The notes beneath the pieces were generated by a model. That model searched no databases. It was not told the DNA's origin and saw nothing but the letters and a program-made list of their open reading frames with translations. From assembly GCA_963575745.1 (NCBI GenBank), contig CAUYUJ010016289.1, forward strand, positions 217,406 through 281,405: a stretch of 64,000 nt of DNA, in the 5' to 3' direction. The position numbers and the translations under genes are program-made. This document shows positions 56,771 to 64,000 of the stretch, piece by piece. The DNA is from Prorocentrum cordatum (taxonomy: Eukaryota; Sar; Dinophyceae; Prorocentrales; Prorocentraceae). Numbering within the stretch: position 1 is the stretch's first letter; every line of letters starts with the position of its first letter.

Positions 56771-57468
56771 GGCGCGGCCGCGCGCGGCCCCCGTCCGACG
56801 GGGGAACTGCGGCCGGCTTGGGCGAGGAAGGACAACGAGGGAGACGGCGGGGATGAGGACGAGGAGGGCGAGGAGGAAGATGGAGAGGACGAGAAGGAAG
56901 AGGATGCCGCGAGGAGCTCAGACGAGGATGAAAGGAGGAAGGAGACTGCGACGAGGGTGACGGGGCAGAAACGGAGGAGGAGGAATCGAGAAAGTCCGCA
57001 ACTGCGGCCGTCGGAGGGGGCTGCGACGAGGACAACGGGAAATGACTCGGCCAACGGAGGCGGGCTAATTACGGCCAACGGAAGAAAGGGCGAATGACGG
57101 AGGCGGGCTACGCCGACTGCGACGAGGAGGAAAGGCGGAGGGGGGGACTGCGACGAGGACGACGGGAAGGGGCGACGAGGACGACGAACAACTGCGGATC
57201 CATCTTTTTGCCTGTCTCCGCAACTGCGGCCGCGCTAACGTCACGAGCGCTTCAACGGAGGTGACGCGCGCCCGAAGCGCCGAATTACAGCGGTCAGTCG
57301 TGGGAGCGCAGCAACTGCTGCCAAGCTATATGAAGTCGCTAGAAGGCAGCGCCGCAACTGCGGCCGAAAGCGCGCATAGCGAGTCAGACGAGCGCGGCGT
57401 CACGCGATCGGCCCCCGCAACTGCGGTTCCACGGCTGCGCCCACTGCGGTTGAATTCCGCAGCTGCGG
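56771..57468. other. Spacer rich in GAC/GGA and 12-bp motifs
   Basis: Purine-rich, with motif copies near 56994, 57217, 57350, 57414 and variants. Frames are Glu/Arg-rich or Ser-rich artefacts. No gene supported. Confidence 0.5.
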
Positions 57469-57470
57469 TG

Positions 57471-58735
57471 TCAAGGCTGCGCGGACCACCGCGGTTGCAG
57501 GTGCGACCCCTTGTTCGCATCGAACCGCCCAGGATTCGCACGGGCGTGCAGCATCTTCCAGAACTTGAACGTTCCGTGGCCATCGCTCTTGCCAAGACCT
57601 GCCGTCGGGCCGCGCACGGGGTGCCAGCGCGGCTCCATCTCATACGTGTTGAACTTCGGGCTAGACCAGGATGGGTGGACGCGAATGCCCGAGCCGTCGT
57701 CGCGGATGAGGGCGAAATCCCACTGGGGCAGAGAGATTGTTTGCGCCTGTCCTCTGTCCACCCCTTTCGCGTGCCTCATGTTGTCGAGACTGTTAGGGCA
57801 CGGGCTGCACTCGCAGCGGACCAACCCGCGACTGCGGTCATTGTCAGGGCCGCACACGACGCGCAGCATTGTAGGTCCATCCATCTGCGCGACCATCTCC
57901 AGCCAAGACCACGGCACTTTGACAGTGTGGCCCCAGTCCCAATCCCTGTTGTCCTGCGCCTTCCCCTTTGCGCGGTACTTAAGGATCTTCGAAATTTCCT
58001 CCGCAACTGCGGTACCTCCGAAGACGGGCGTGCGGCTGCCGAAAGGGTTTTCTCGGTCTTCGTACTCGTCTCGGAACCACTTCAAGGACGCGTTGTGCTG
58101 CTTATAATTGCCGTTCCAGTTCGCCATGAAGTTCTCGAAGAATTCCAACTTGAAAATTGGCAGCGGCTCATTGCGCACAATTTGAAACAGCGCAACTGCG
58201 CCTTGTTCTTCGCGCCCTGGGGGAATCAGGGGACCGCCTCCTTTGCCCGCCGCTGTTGCGGCCGCGGGCTCCGCGGCAGGAGAACCTGCCGAGGCACTCG
58301 AGCGGCCACCTTCCATGCATTCCACCAGCCACCCTCGTCGTCCCACCAGCGGGCGCCCTCCATTCCCCAACCCTCGCATCCGTTGCCGCCCCATCCGCCG
58401 CCCTCCCATCCGCGACTGCGGTCACGTCCGTCGCCGCCATCCTGCGCTTTTCCTCTCCATCCGCCAAGAGAATCTCCGCCGCCCCAGCCGCCACTGCGGT
58501 CACCTCCGCCGCCGTATCCGCCACTGCGGCCGCCCCAACCCCCACTTGTTCCCAAACCGCCGCCGCTGCTCTTTGAAGAATCCGCAACTGCGGCCCGTGT
58601 TTCCTCTTCCGCTTTGTCATCCCACCCTGCACGCATCTCTGCCCCGACTGCAGGCCGCGGAGGCGGGCGCGAGCCCGCCCAACCGCCGTGAAACCTACCG
58701 TCGGCGCGGGCTTGAGCCGAACGTGCATGGAGGAG
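57471..58735 (-). CDS. Unknown protein with Gly/Trp-rich N-terminus, one phase change
   Basis: From about 58735 one frame encodes a Gly/Trp/Ser-rich N-terminus (repeated SGGWGGR and GGYGGGG) with 12-bp motifs in frame. Near 58290 coding shifts to the frame 57471-58409, which is globular: PIFKLEFFENFMANWNGNY, LKWFRDEYED, then PVFGGTAVAEEIS (motif in frame), WDWGHTVKVPWSW, LPQWDFALIRDDGS, and KFWKMLHARAN, ending at 57471. No known domain recognised. Gly/Trp-rich N-termini are common in RNA-binding proteins, but that role is not shown here. Confidence 0.5.
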
Positions 58736-58974
58736 GAGGATGAGGAGGAGGAGGGTGAATTTGAGGAGGATGATGCGTTCCTGGGAGGTGTGCCTTCGCG
58801 TGCAACACAAGAGCCCTGAGAATTCCTGAGGCCCCTCCAACAGCCAAGGACGCGGATGACAAGAAAGTCGAGAAGATTGGGAACCGATTGAGGATTAAGA
58901 GGCGTGCGACGAAAGGGATGATGATGACGAAGAGGAAGATCAGTGAAGGGGAGGAGTGGACAGGAATTATGGAG

Positions 58975-59320
58975 GAGTGATAGCAGAGGAGGAAGAGGGG
59001 GAAGGGGGAGGAGGAGGAGGAGGAGGAGGAGGGAGAGGAAAAGGGGGAGGAGGAGGAGGAAGAAGGGGAGGAGGAGGAGGAGGAGGAGGAGGAGGAGGAG
59101 GAAGAGGAGGAGGAGGAGGAGGAGGAGGAGGAGGAAGAGGAGGAGGACGACGACGACGAGGAGGAGGAGGAGGAGGAGAGGGAGAAGGAGAACGGGGACA
59201 GGAGGACAAGGACGGAGAAATATAACAAATGAGGGGGAGGAGGCGGAGGAGGAGGAGGACGAGGAGGAGAAGCAGGAAGAGGAGGAGGAGAGGTGGGAGG
59301 AAGAGTGCGCGTGAGACTGG
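58975..59320. repeat. (GGA)n polypurine tract
   Basis: About 340 bases of GGA/GAG triplets with GAC and AAG interruptions. Complementary in sense to the (CCT)n tracts at 22.9 and 25.3 kb. Open frames through it are artefacts. Confidence 0.9.
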
Positions 59321-59438
59321 GAGAACGAGGTAATTAATTAGAGAGGGAACGGGGGAGGAGGGAGGACAAGGAAGAGCATACAGCGACGAGAATAGGAGAA
59401 GGAACAGACGAAGGCTCCTGCTGATCGCATTTCCGCAT

Positions 59439-59540
59439 CGTTCAAAGCAGTGCCGGGGCACTGCTTTGAACGACTGGTGATGTTCAAAGCAGTTCCCCGG
59501 CACTGTGTTCCATCGTCGCCGTTATAAGGGCTATCGGATT
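59439..59540. repeat. Right boundary palindromes and inverted repeat
   Basis: Contains a perfect-arm palindrome at 59439-59472, a decayed second palindrome at 59482-59510, then the 28-base boundary sequence in inverted orientation at 59513-59540. Mirror image of the arrangement at 42260-42360. Confidence 0.75.
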
Positions 59541-60225
59541 AAGCACAACGAAAAATGCTCGCAGCTCCAAGCGGCGATAAACCTGCTAAATACTCAATAC
59601 ACGTGCAGCAGGCGCAAAACTTAGATGTCGTGCTTCTTCTAACACCTAATATCTTAACAGTCGTGTGCTCTTTCTCGAACACCGAGACAGGGGTGACCCC
59701 AACTAGGAAGCTGGCTTCGTCCAAAGCACTGTGTCGCGTAGACACGCGGCGACGCAAATTTGTGCAACGCACGCAATCCAAGCAACGCAGCATGCAGCAA
59801 CACAAAGCAGCGCACGGCTGTGCAGCGCAATGCAGACTGATGCAGCACTGTGAATAGCAATGCTGCCCAGACCCAGGCAAAATATTGCACTTCCGAGCAG
59901 GGAAATACATGAATGAGGGGTACCGACAGGGGGGGAGTGGCTAAGGGAGGGTAGGGGGATAGCGAGCTTGCATCGGCGACACGTCTCGCCGATAGATCGG
60001 CACAGGCCCCCGATTGCGAGTCCACTCTCCCTGGGCGGGGTGGATGATCGGGCCCCCATCGACGATCACTGGACGAGTGGGGTTCGACGCGTTTCCCCTC
60101 CTGAGCCTGTCCTTCCCTAGCGTTGCGCCTGGCCTCTGCACAGGCAAAACTCAGCGGACTCGTGTCGTAACGACCTGGGCGTGGTTTCTGATACCGCACA
60201 AAAGTCGCGTCTTCCCGATATCACA
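59541..60225. other. Non-coding interval
   Basis: Open frames exist but none carries a recognisable motif. No repeat structure noticed. It does not continue the integrase that stops at the left boundary of the 17-kb segment. Confidence 0.4.
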
Positions 60226-60241
60226 GATCACTCGATTAGAA

Positions 60242-60478
60242 GCCTCCTAGATGGGGTTGGAGTAGATGGGGTCGGAGGACGGCACCGCATCGCCGATACA
60301 TCGGCGATGCATCAGCGATGCATCGGCGATGCACCGACAATGCTCCGGCAATGCTCCAGCGATGCATCGGCGACATCGACGCGAAGCAAGCCGGGCTGCA
60401 CATCGAGCCGCATCGGCGATGCGTAGGCGATGCGGCGCGATCCTGCGACCCCATCTACTCCGAGGCCATCTAGGAGGC
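60242..60478. mobile_element. MITE-like foldback with GATGCATCGGC core repeats
   Basis: Inverted repeats of about 52 bases at 60242-60293 and 60427-60478. The outermost 20 of the left arm begin GCCTCCTAGATGG, and the arms share GGAGTAGATGGGGTCG. There are only a handful of mismatches. The interior is a short tandem repeat of CATCGGCGATG-type units, which are themselves near-palindromic. Similarity may extend outward to about 60230. No coding capacity. Confidence 0.7.
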
Positions 60479-60796
60479 CTAGATCGATGCAAGCAATTTT
60501 GGGGCCACCGGAGACGTGCAACCTGGAAGGCCCGCGCCGGGGACACTGCCGCGTCGACACGACACGAACCAGACCACAACACGACACGACCAGACTCAAC
60601 CAGACCAGACCAGACGTCGACGCTGCCAGTGGGGAAAATCGCGAAACGACAACACACATCAGACTGTGCTGCGGGGGGCACGGGCGATTCTCTCCGGTGG
60701 CCGTGGTGAGCGCCGCAGAGCCAAACTCTCGCCCACGCCAACGCAGCAGGTGGCATCTCGGGCCTCAGTCACAACATCCTCGTCCTGCATCTCTCC

Positions 60797-60859
60797 TCCA
60801 CCACCTCCTCCTCCTCCTCCTCCTCCTCCTCCTCCTCCTCCTCTTCCTTCTCCCCCTCC
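60797..60859. repeat. (CTC)n microsatellite
   Basis: About 60 bases of CTC triplets immediately upstream of the spliced-leader copy. Confidence 0.9.
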
Positions 60860-60881
60860 TCCGTAGCCATTTTGGCTCAAG
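60860..60881 (+). other. Dinoflagellate spliced-leader sequence embedded in genomic DNA
   Basis: The 22 bases begin TCCGTAGCCATTTTGGCTCA and end AG, an exact match to the conserved dinoflagellate spliced leader. In cells this is added to mRNA 5' ends by trans-splicing from a separate SL RNA. Found directly joined to a gene's 5' leader with no splice signal, it shows that a processed mRNA was copied back into the genome. It identifies the organism as a dinoflagellate. Confidence 0.95.
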
Positions 60882-61014
60882 TCCTCGGCCTCTGGGGGCT
60901 GAGGACACCATAGAATTTCACTCCTGGTCAGGTCCAGGAGCTTGGGGCTCGAACAAATCTGCCTGTTCGCATCCACCCCACAGAGTTTTTCGGGTCATTT
61001 CCCACCAGCCAGCC

Positions 61015-61641
61015 ATGCCTGCCACCTCTGCGAAGGAGCACCTCTCCATCGTGATCTGCGGGCATGTTGACACTGGCAAGAGCACCACCACCGACCGCCT
61101 CCACTACGACCTGGGCTGCCTTCCGGAACTTGAACTGGAGCAGTTGAAGGAGGAGGCCGAACGCCTGGCAAAAGGCTCCATCGCTTTCGCGTTCTATATG
61201 GACCGTCAGAAGAAGGAGCAGGAGTGCGGTGTGACCAGCGCCTGCACCACCCAAGACTTCTACACCGAGAAGTGGCACTACACCGTCGTCATCGATGCCC
61301 CAGGCCATCGCGATCTCAACAAGGCCGACTACCTTCTGAAGAAGTCTGACAGCATGGGTTGGTGGAAGGGCTGCGATGTCAAGTACGGCAAAGACTGCGA
61401 CACCGACAGATACAAGCAATCCCGCTATGCCGAAGCCGCGAAAGAGTCGAAGATCATGCTGGTCAAGCACGGGTGGAACAAGGACTTCGTCAAGAAGGGC
61501 ACGCCTGTAATGCCAAGCTACGGCTGGATGGGCGATAACCTGATAAAGAAGTCTGACAACATGGGCTGGAGGAAGGACTGCGTTGACAATTACGAGAAGG
61601 CCCCATCCACGTGGACACCGTCTTCGATGTCCTGGTCGTGA
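61015..61641 (+). pseudogene. EF-1alpha-like retrocopy with spliced leader
   Basis: The ATG at 61015 lies 133 bases after the spliced leader. The 208-codon frame keeps the EF-1alpha signature GHVDTGKST (G1, nucleotide binding) near residue 17 and DAPGHRD (G3) near 91. It lacks the switch region normally between them, the NKMD-containing stretch and all downstream domains. Later it carries two related segments around LLKKSDSMGWWKG and LIKKSDNMGWRKD, normally one place in the family, so parts have been deleted and duplicated. EF-1alpha delivers aminoacyl-tRNA to the ribosome; this copy is less than half the usual length and could not do so. No intron or poly(A) tail is seen. Confidence 0.85.
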
Positions 61642-61754
61642 TGGGCCGCGTTTTGCCTTGTTCATGGCTTGTCAACAGTGGCAAGTCCCGCGCTGATTTA
61701 CAATTCAGGGCTCGCTGAAGCCCTTCTCGCTGCCAAGATGTGTTGTTGAGATAT

Positions 61755-62050
61755 GTGGCAGGTCGAGAGCCTTACAAAGTGTGAGGTGCTTCCCTGCAGG
61801 AGGTACAATGGTCAGAGATAAAGGGCCCCCTGGAGGGTCGGTGGTTCCCTGAGAGGACTAATAGCATTGCTGTTGGTCTCAGTGGAGAGGCCCGCGGGAT
61901 TAGTCATCCCCGCTCTCCTTTCACTCAGTTCTAATTGAATGCGAAGTGTATGTGGTTTGTCATTCGAGTAGTGTTCCCTTGAATGCGAAGTGAATGTGTT
62001 GACAAGGCAGGTCGAGAGCCTCACTCAAGTGAGGTGCTTCCCTGCGGCAT
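61755..62050. repeat. Two direct copies of a hairpin-forming 45-bp block
   Basis: GGCAGGTCGAGAGCCT begins near 61757 and again near 62008. Each is followed by GTGAGGTGCTTCCCTGC. The second forms a stem CCTCACT/AGTGAGG inside GCAGG/CCTGC. Another pair, TTGAATGCGAAGTG, lies between them near 61935 and 61980. No gene is present. Confidence 0.6.
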
Positions 62051-62059
62051 CAAGCATGG

Positions 62060-62940
62060 CAATTTCTCAAATTCAGGCAGTGGCACGACGACTGAGCACC
62101 GTTGTGTCCTTATGGCCAACCCCACTGTGGGTGCTGGCCACGGCCCAGCCGTCCTTCGACGAACTGTGTCCCCCCACCACGTGCTGATCCTTCTCCCCCT
62201 CCTCCTCCTCCTCCTCCACATCCTCCATCCTCCTACCTCCCCTCTCCTCCACCTCTGTGTGTCCTTCCCTCCCTCCGCGCCCGTCCTCCCGCCTCCTCAT
62301 TCTCGGACTCCTCCGTATCAACCTCCTCCTCCTTCTCGTTTCGTTCTCAGGACTCACTCAGGTCAGGACTGATGGCCTCAGATGTCCTCGAACGCGCACC
62401 CCCCCCGACAGCGGTCGCTCCTCTGCTGGGGGTGGTGGTGAACTAGGGGAAAAACAAACCTACCTCGCTTTTGACCACCCCCGCTTCCAAGAGATACCAA
62501 CCGATGCCAAACTGCAGCCTGTGCTGGTCAGGCCGCTTGACGAGGAGGCGCGTGGTGTGGCTTGGTTTCGCCTGGAAGCGAAAGCGGGGTAGGTAATTCC
62601 CGCTCTGATGAACAGAAGCGAGCCCCCCCCCCCCCCTTCCTCCTGGCGGCGGCAGGCGCCGCAGCCTGCCGGGCCCCTCGGCGCATGACTCGGTTCGTGG
62701 AGCTGCTGCGCCGATGGCGACGGGAGGGTCGTGGAGCCAGGGCAGTTGTGTGGACGCCATGACAAATGGGCACTCTAACAATCGTATCATTGAATTCATA
62801 ATCTGTGTTGAAAAACCTTGTGTAAAAAAATATGAGCATGTTTCAACCATGTTCTTTGCACGTTTAGAACACGCTTGACACATGTTTTAGACATCTGGAA
62901 ATTATTTGGCAGCATGCTTCCTCTCCACTCATCGGCTTCC
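62060..62940. other. Non-coding interval
   Basis: Contains CTC-rich pyrimidine stretches at 62190-62340 and a C run at 62622-62640. No recognisable coding frame. Confidence 0.4.
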
Positions 62941-62942
62941 AC

Positions 62943-63446
62943 AAGGGTAGAGGAGTCGTGGGTCGCGGCGGTCGGAGGGTCTTCGTCGTTGGGGGAGGAG
63001 GGCATCGCAGGGGGCTGGCCATCGCTCGGACGTCCATTCCATGTGTTTTTGTTCGGTTTTGTGCGTGGCTTTTTCGCCAAATGATCAAGGATGCTCCTCG
63101 ATGGTCCTCGCCGAAGGAACCATGCAAACACCCGAGCGATGCCAGGCCACAAGGGTAGGGGACTTTGTGGGCCTCGGAAACGGCAGGGCCGTTTTTTCAC
63201 TGTTTCCAAAAAAATGCCCCTTGAAAATGGAAACGGCAACAAAAACGGTGTTCGGAAACGGCAAAAAAACGGCTCCAGGATTGGAACCGGAGCCGGAACC
63301 GGTCAAAAAACGGCGACGGAACCGGCAAAAAAACGGCAAGACGGAACCGGTAAAAAAACGGCCCTGTCGTTTCCAGGGCCCACTAAGGTAGGGGAGTCGT
63401 GGGTCGTGGCAGTCGGAGGGGATTCGTCGCTGGGGGAGGAGGGCAC
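62943..63446. repeat. Direct repeats flanking a foldback element
   Basis: About 63 bases beginning AAGGGTAGAGGAGTCGTGGG at 62943 recur at 63384 as AAGGTAGGGGAGTCGTGGG. Both continue with GTCGGAGGG, TTCGTCG and TGGGGGAGGAGGGCA. A third partial copy, AAGGGTAGGGGA, lies at 63151 immediately left of the foldback element. Confidence 0.7.
63167..63383. mobile_element. MITE-like foldback, about 217 bp
   Basis: Ends are inverted repeats of about 31 bases with a few differences: the left begins GTGGGCCTCGGAAACGGCAG and the right ends with the complement of GTGGGCCCTGGAAACGACAG. The interior repeats GGAACCGG and AAAAAACGGC several times. It sits inside the AAGGTAGGGGA direct-repeat family, which could represent the target. 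Confidence 0.65.
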
Positions 63447-63449
63447 CAC

Positions 63450-64000
63450 GGGGGGAGGCGCTCCTCGGAGGGTGGGCCCGTGCCACGGGCCCAGCCTGTC
63501 TGAAGGGGCCCCAGGACACACAAATAAATGCACACCGATAAAAATATTCACCATATGTCCCCATAATTTCTGGGTTTTTGATTCCCCCCCACTTCCCATA
63601 TTTTCCCATATCTTCTAGGGAATCGAAGATTAATTGTGTCTGTGTGTTTCTTCTCCTCCTGACTGTCGCGCAGCGCCGGGGAGGTGAGGGGGGGGGGTGA
63701 GCAGGGACCGACCGTCCATGCATTCCTACAGTCCGACCACGACATGTTCTTAGAACTCCAAGATGTGCAAAGAACACAAACAATGTTCTTAGAACATACA
63801 CCCGTTGTGTTCAAACAAGACAGACTCCGCCAGGCATGTTTTGAGAGCATTTCGTGGAAGCCACAGAGAAGGTTCTCAGAACATTGCTTGGTAAGGCTAT
63901 GGGCGATCCAGGACGCTTCGCCGCTGCTGGAGGGGGGGATGGAAGAGGGGGGCGCGTGACCCCGGCTGCCATGGTGGCGGCCGCTGGCTCTCGGGGTGTG
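63450..64000. other. Non-coding right end of window
   Basis: No gene supported. Repeated near-palindromic ATGTTCTTAGAAC occurs at about 63743 and 63783, with a relative GTTCTCAGAACAT near 63873. A G-rich run lies at 63690-63700. Confidence 0.4.

Larger units (their letters stand above)
42425..58591 (+). repeat. Dispersed 12-bp mini-palindrome family, CCGC-NACT-GCGG
   Basis: By eye I find about 60-70 exact or near copies. Exact CCGCAACTGCGG copies begin at 42425, 42461, 42580, 42823, 42862, 43708, 43896, 44526, 44883, 45980, 46683, 46879, 47222, 47351, 49042, 49067, 50466, 50769, 53087, 53473, 54579, 55434, 56145, 56394, 57350 and 58580 among others. Variants change mainly the first loop base, giving C (42730, 48572, 53297), T (46256, 49223, 54812) or G (56175, 58411); a few change other bases (AATT at 43437 and 48823, CCGCAACTTCGG at 44963). 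The stem CCGC/GCGG is strongly kept. Nearly all copies have the same orientation. Positions are read by hand and may be off by a base or two. Confidence 0.9.
42260..59540. mobile_element. 17-kb segment bounded by inverted repeats and saturated with a 12-bp motif
   Basis: At 42260-42287 the + strand reads AATCCGAAAGCCCTTATAAC plus GGCGACGA. At 59513-59540 the complement of the same 28 bases occurs with one difference. Both copies are followed inwards by two 29-34-base palindromes containing CAAAGCAGTGCC. Between them the motif CCGCAACTGCGG and loop variants occur dozens of times, and essentially not outside. Genes inside are all on the minus strand and include a DDE transposase-like region. 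No target-site duplication is visible, and DNA right of 59540 does not continue the interrupted integrase, so a simple clean insertion is not proven. Confidence 0.5.

Noticed and set aside
58695-59503. Poly-Ser and poly-Pro frames
   Set aside because: Translations of the (GGA)n tract on the other strand.
59539-59910. Continuation of the copia integrase or gag beyond the 17-kb segment
   Set aside because: The minus frame shows no zinc-binding, first-aspartate or gag motif.

Overview
This window is repeat-rich nuclear DNA of a dinoflagellate. The decisive evidence is a perfect 22-nt dinoflagellate spliced-leader sequence at 60860-60881, fused directly to an EF-1alpha-like retrocopy. GC-rich coding, copia-type retroelements and very long (CCT)n/(GGA)n tracts fit that assignment. 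The genus cannot be fixed from the sequence. Almost everything recognisable is mobile or decayed, and nearly all of it reads on the minus strand. I saw no intact conserved host gene, rRNA, tRNA or CRISPR array.

Layout. (1) 1-12.9 kb: a long non-LTR (LINE-like) retroelement on the minus strand, broken by frameshifts. It has a low-complexity repeated N-terminal region, a zinc-ribbon ORF, a RING-like ORF, a C5-cytosine DNA methyltransferase-like domain and then an APE-type endonuclease. The reverse transcriptase would lie beyond the left edge. Its probable 5' leader repeats are at 12.9-13.9 kb. (2) 15.6-19.8 kb: a frameshifted minus-strand coding region of unknown function. It appears distantly related to the tail of the copia element at 30-38 kb. 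(3) 20-30 kb: mostly non-coding. It holds a MITE-like foldback, an A-rich block, polypurine/polypyrimidine tracts, two tandem-repeat arrays and a truncated Pif1-like helicase pseudogene. (4) 30.2-42.3 kb: a lower-GC Ty1/copia-type element on the minus strand (integrase, RT, RNase H) with roughly 8 kb of extra coding sequence downstream of RNase H. That extension includes a KptA/Tpt1-like RNA 2'-phosphotransferase domain.

(5) 42.3-59.5 kb: a 17-kb segment bounded by inverted copies of a 28-bp sequence and by 34-bp palindromes. It carries dozens of copies of one 12-bp motif, CCGCAACTGCGG and loop variants, at about one per 250 bp. These lie in exons, introns and spacers, nearly all in one orientation, and I found essentially none elsewhere in the window. 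Its minus-strand genes include a DDE/pogo-like transposase joined to an OTU-like region, two EEP-like proteins and several unknown proteins. (6) 59.5-64 kb: further MITE-like foldbacks, short repeats and the SL-bearing EF-1alpha retrocopy.

The genes do not form an ordinary pathway. The likely story is successive insertion and decay of several retroelements and one large transposon-like unit, plus one reinserted spliced mRNA. The most interesting candidates for undescribed biology are the 12-bp mini-palindrome family of region 5 and the copia element with the long tail and phosphotransferase-like domain of region 4.
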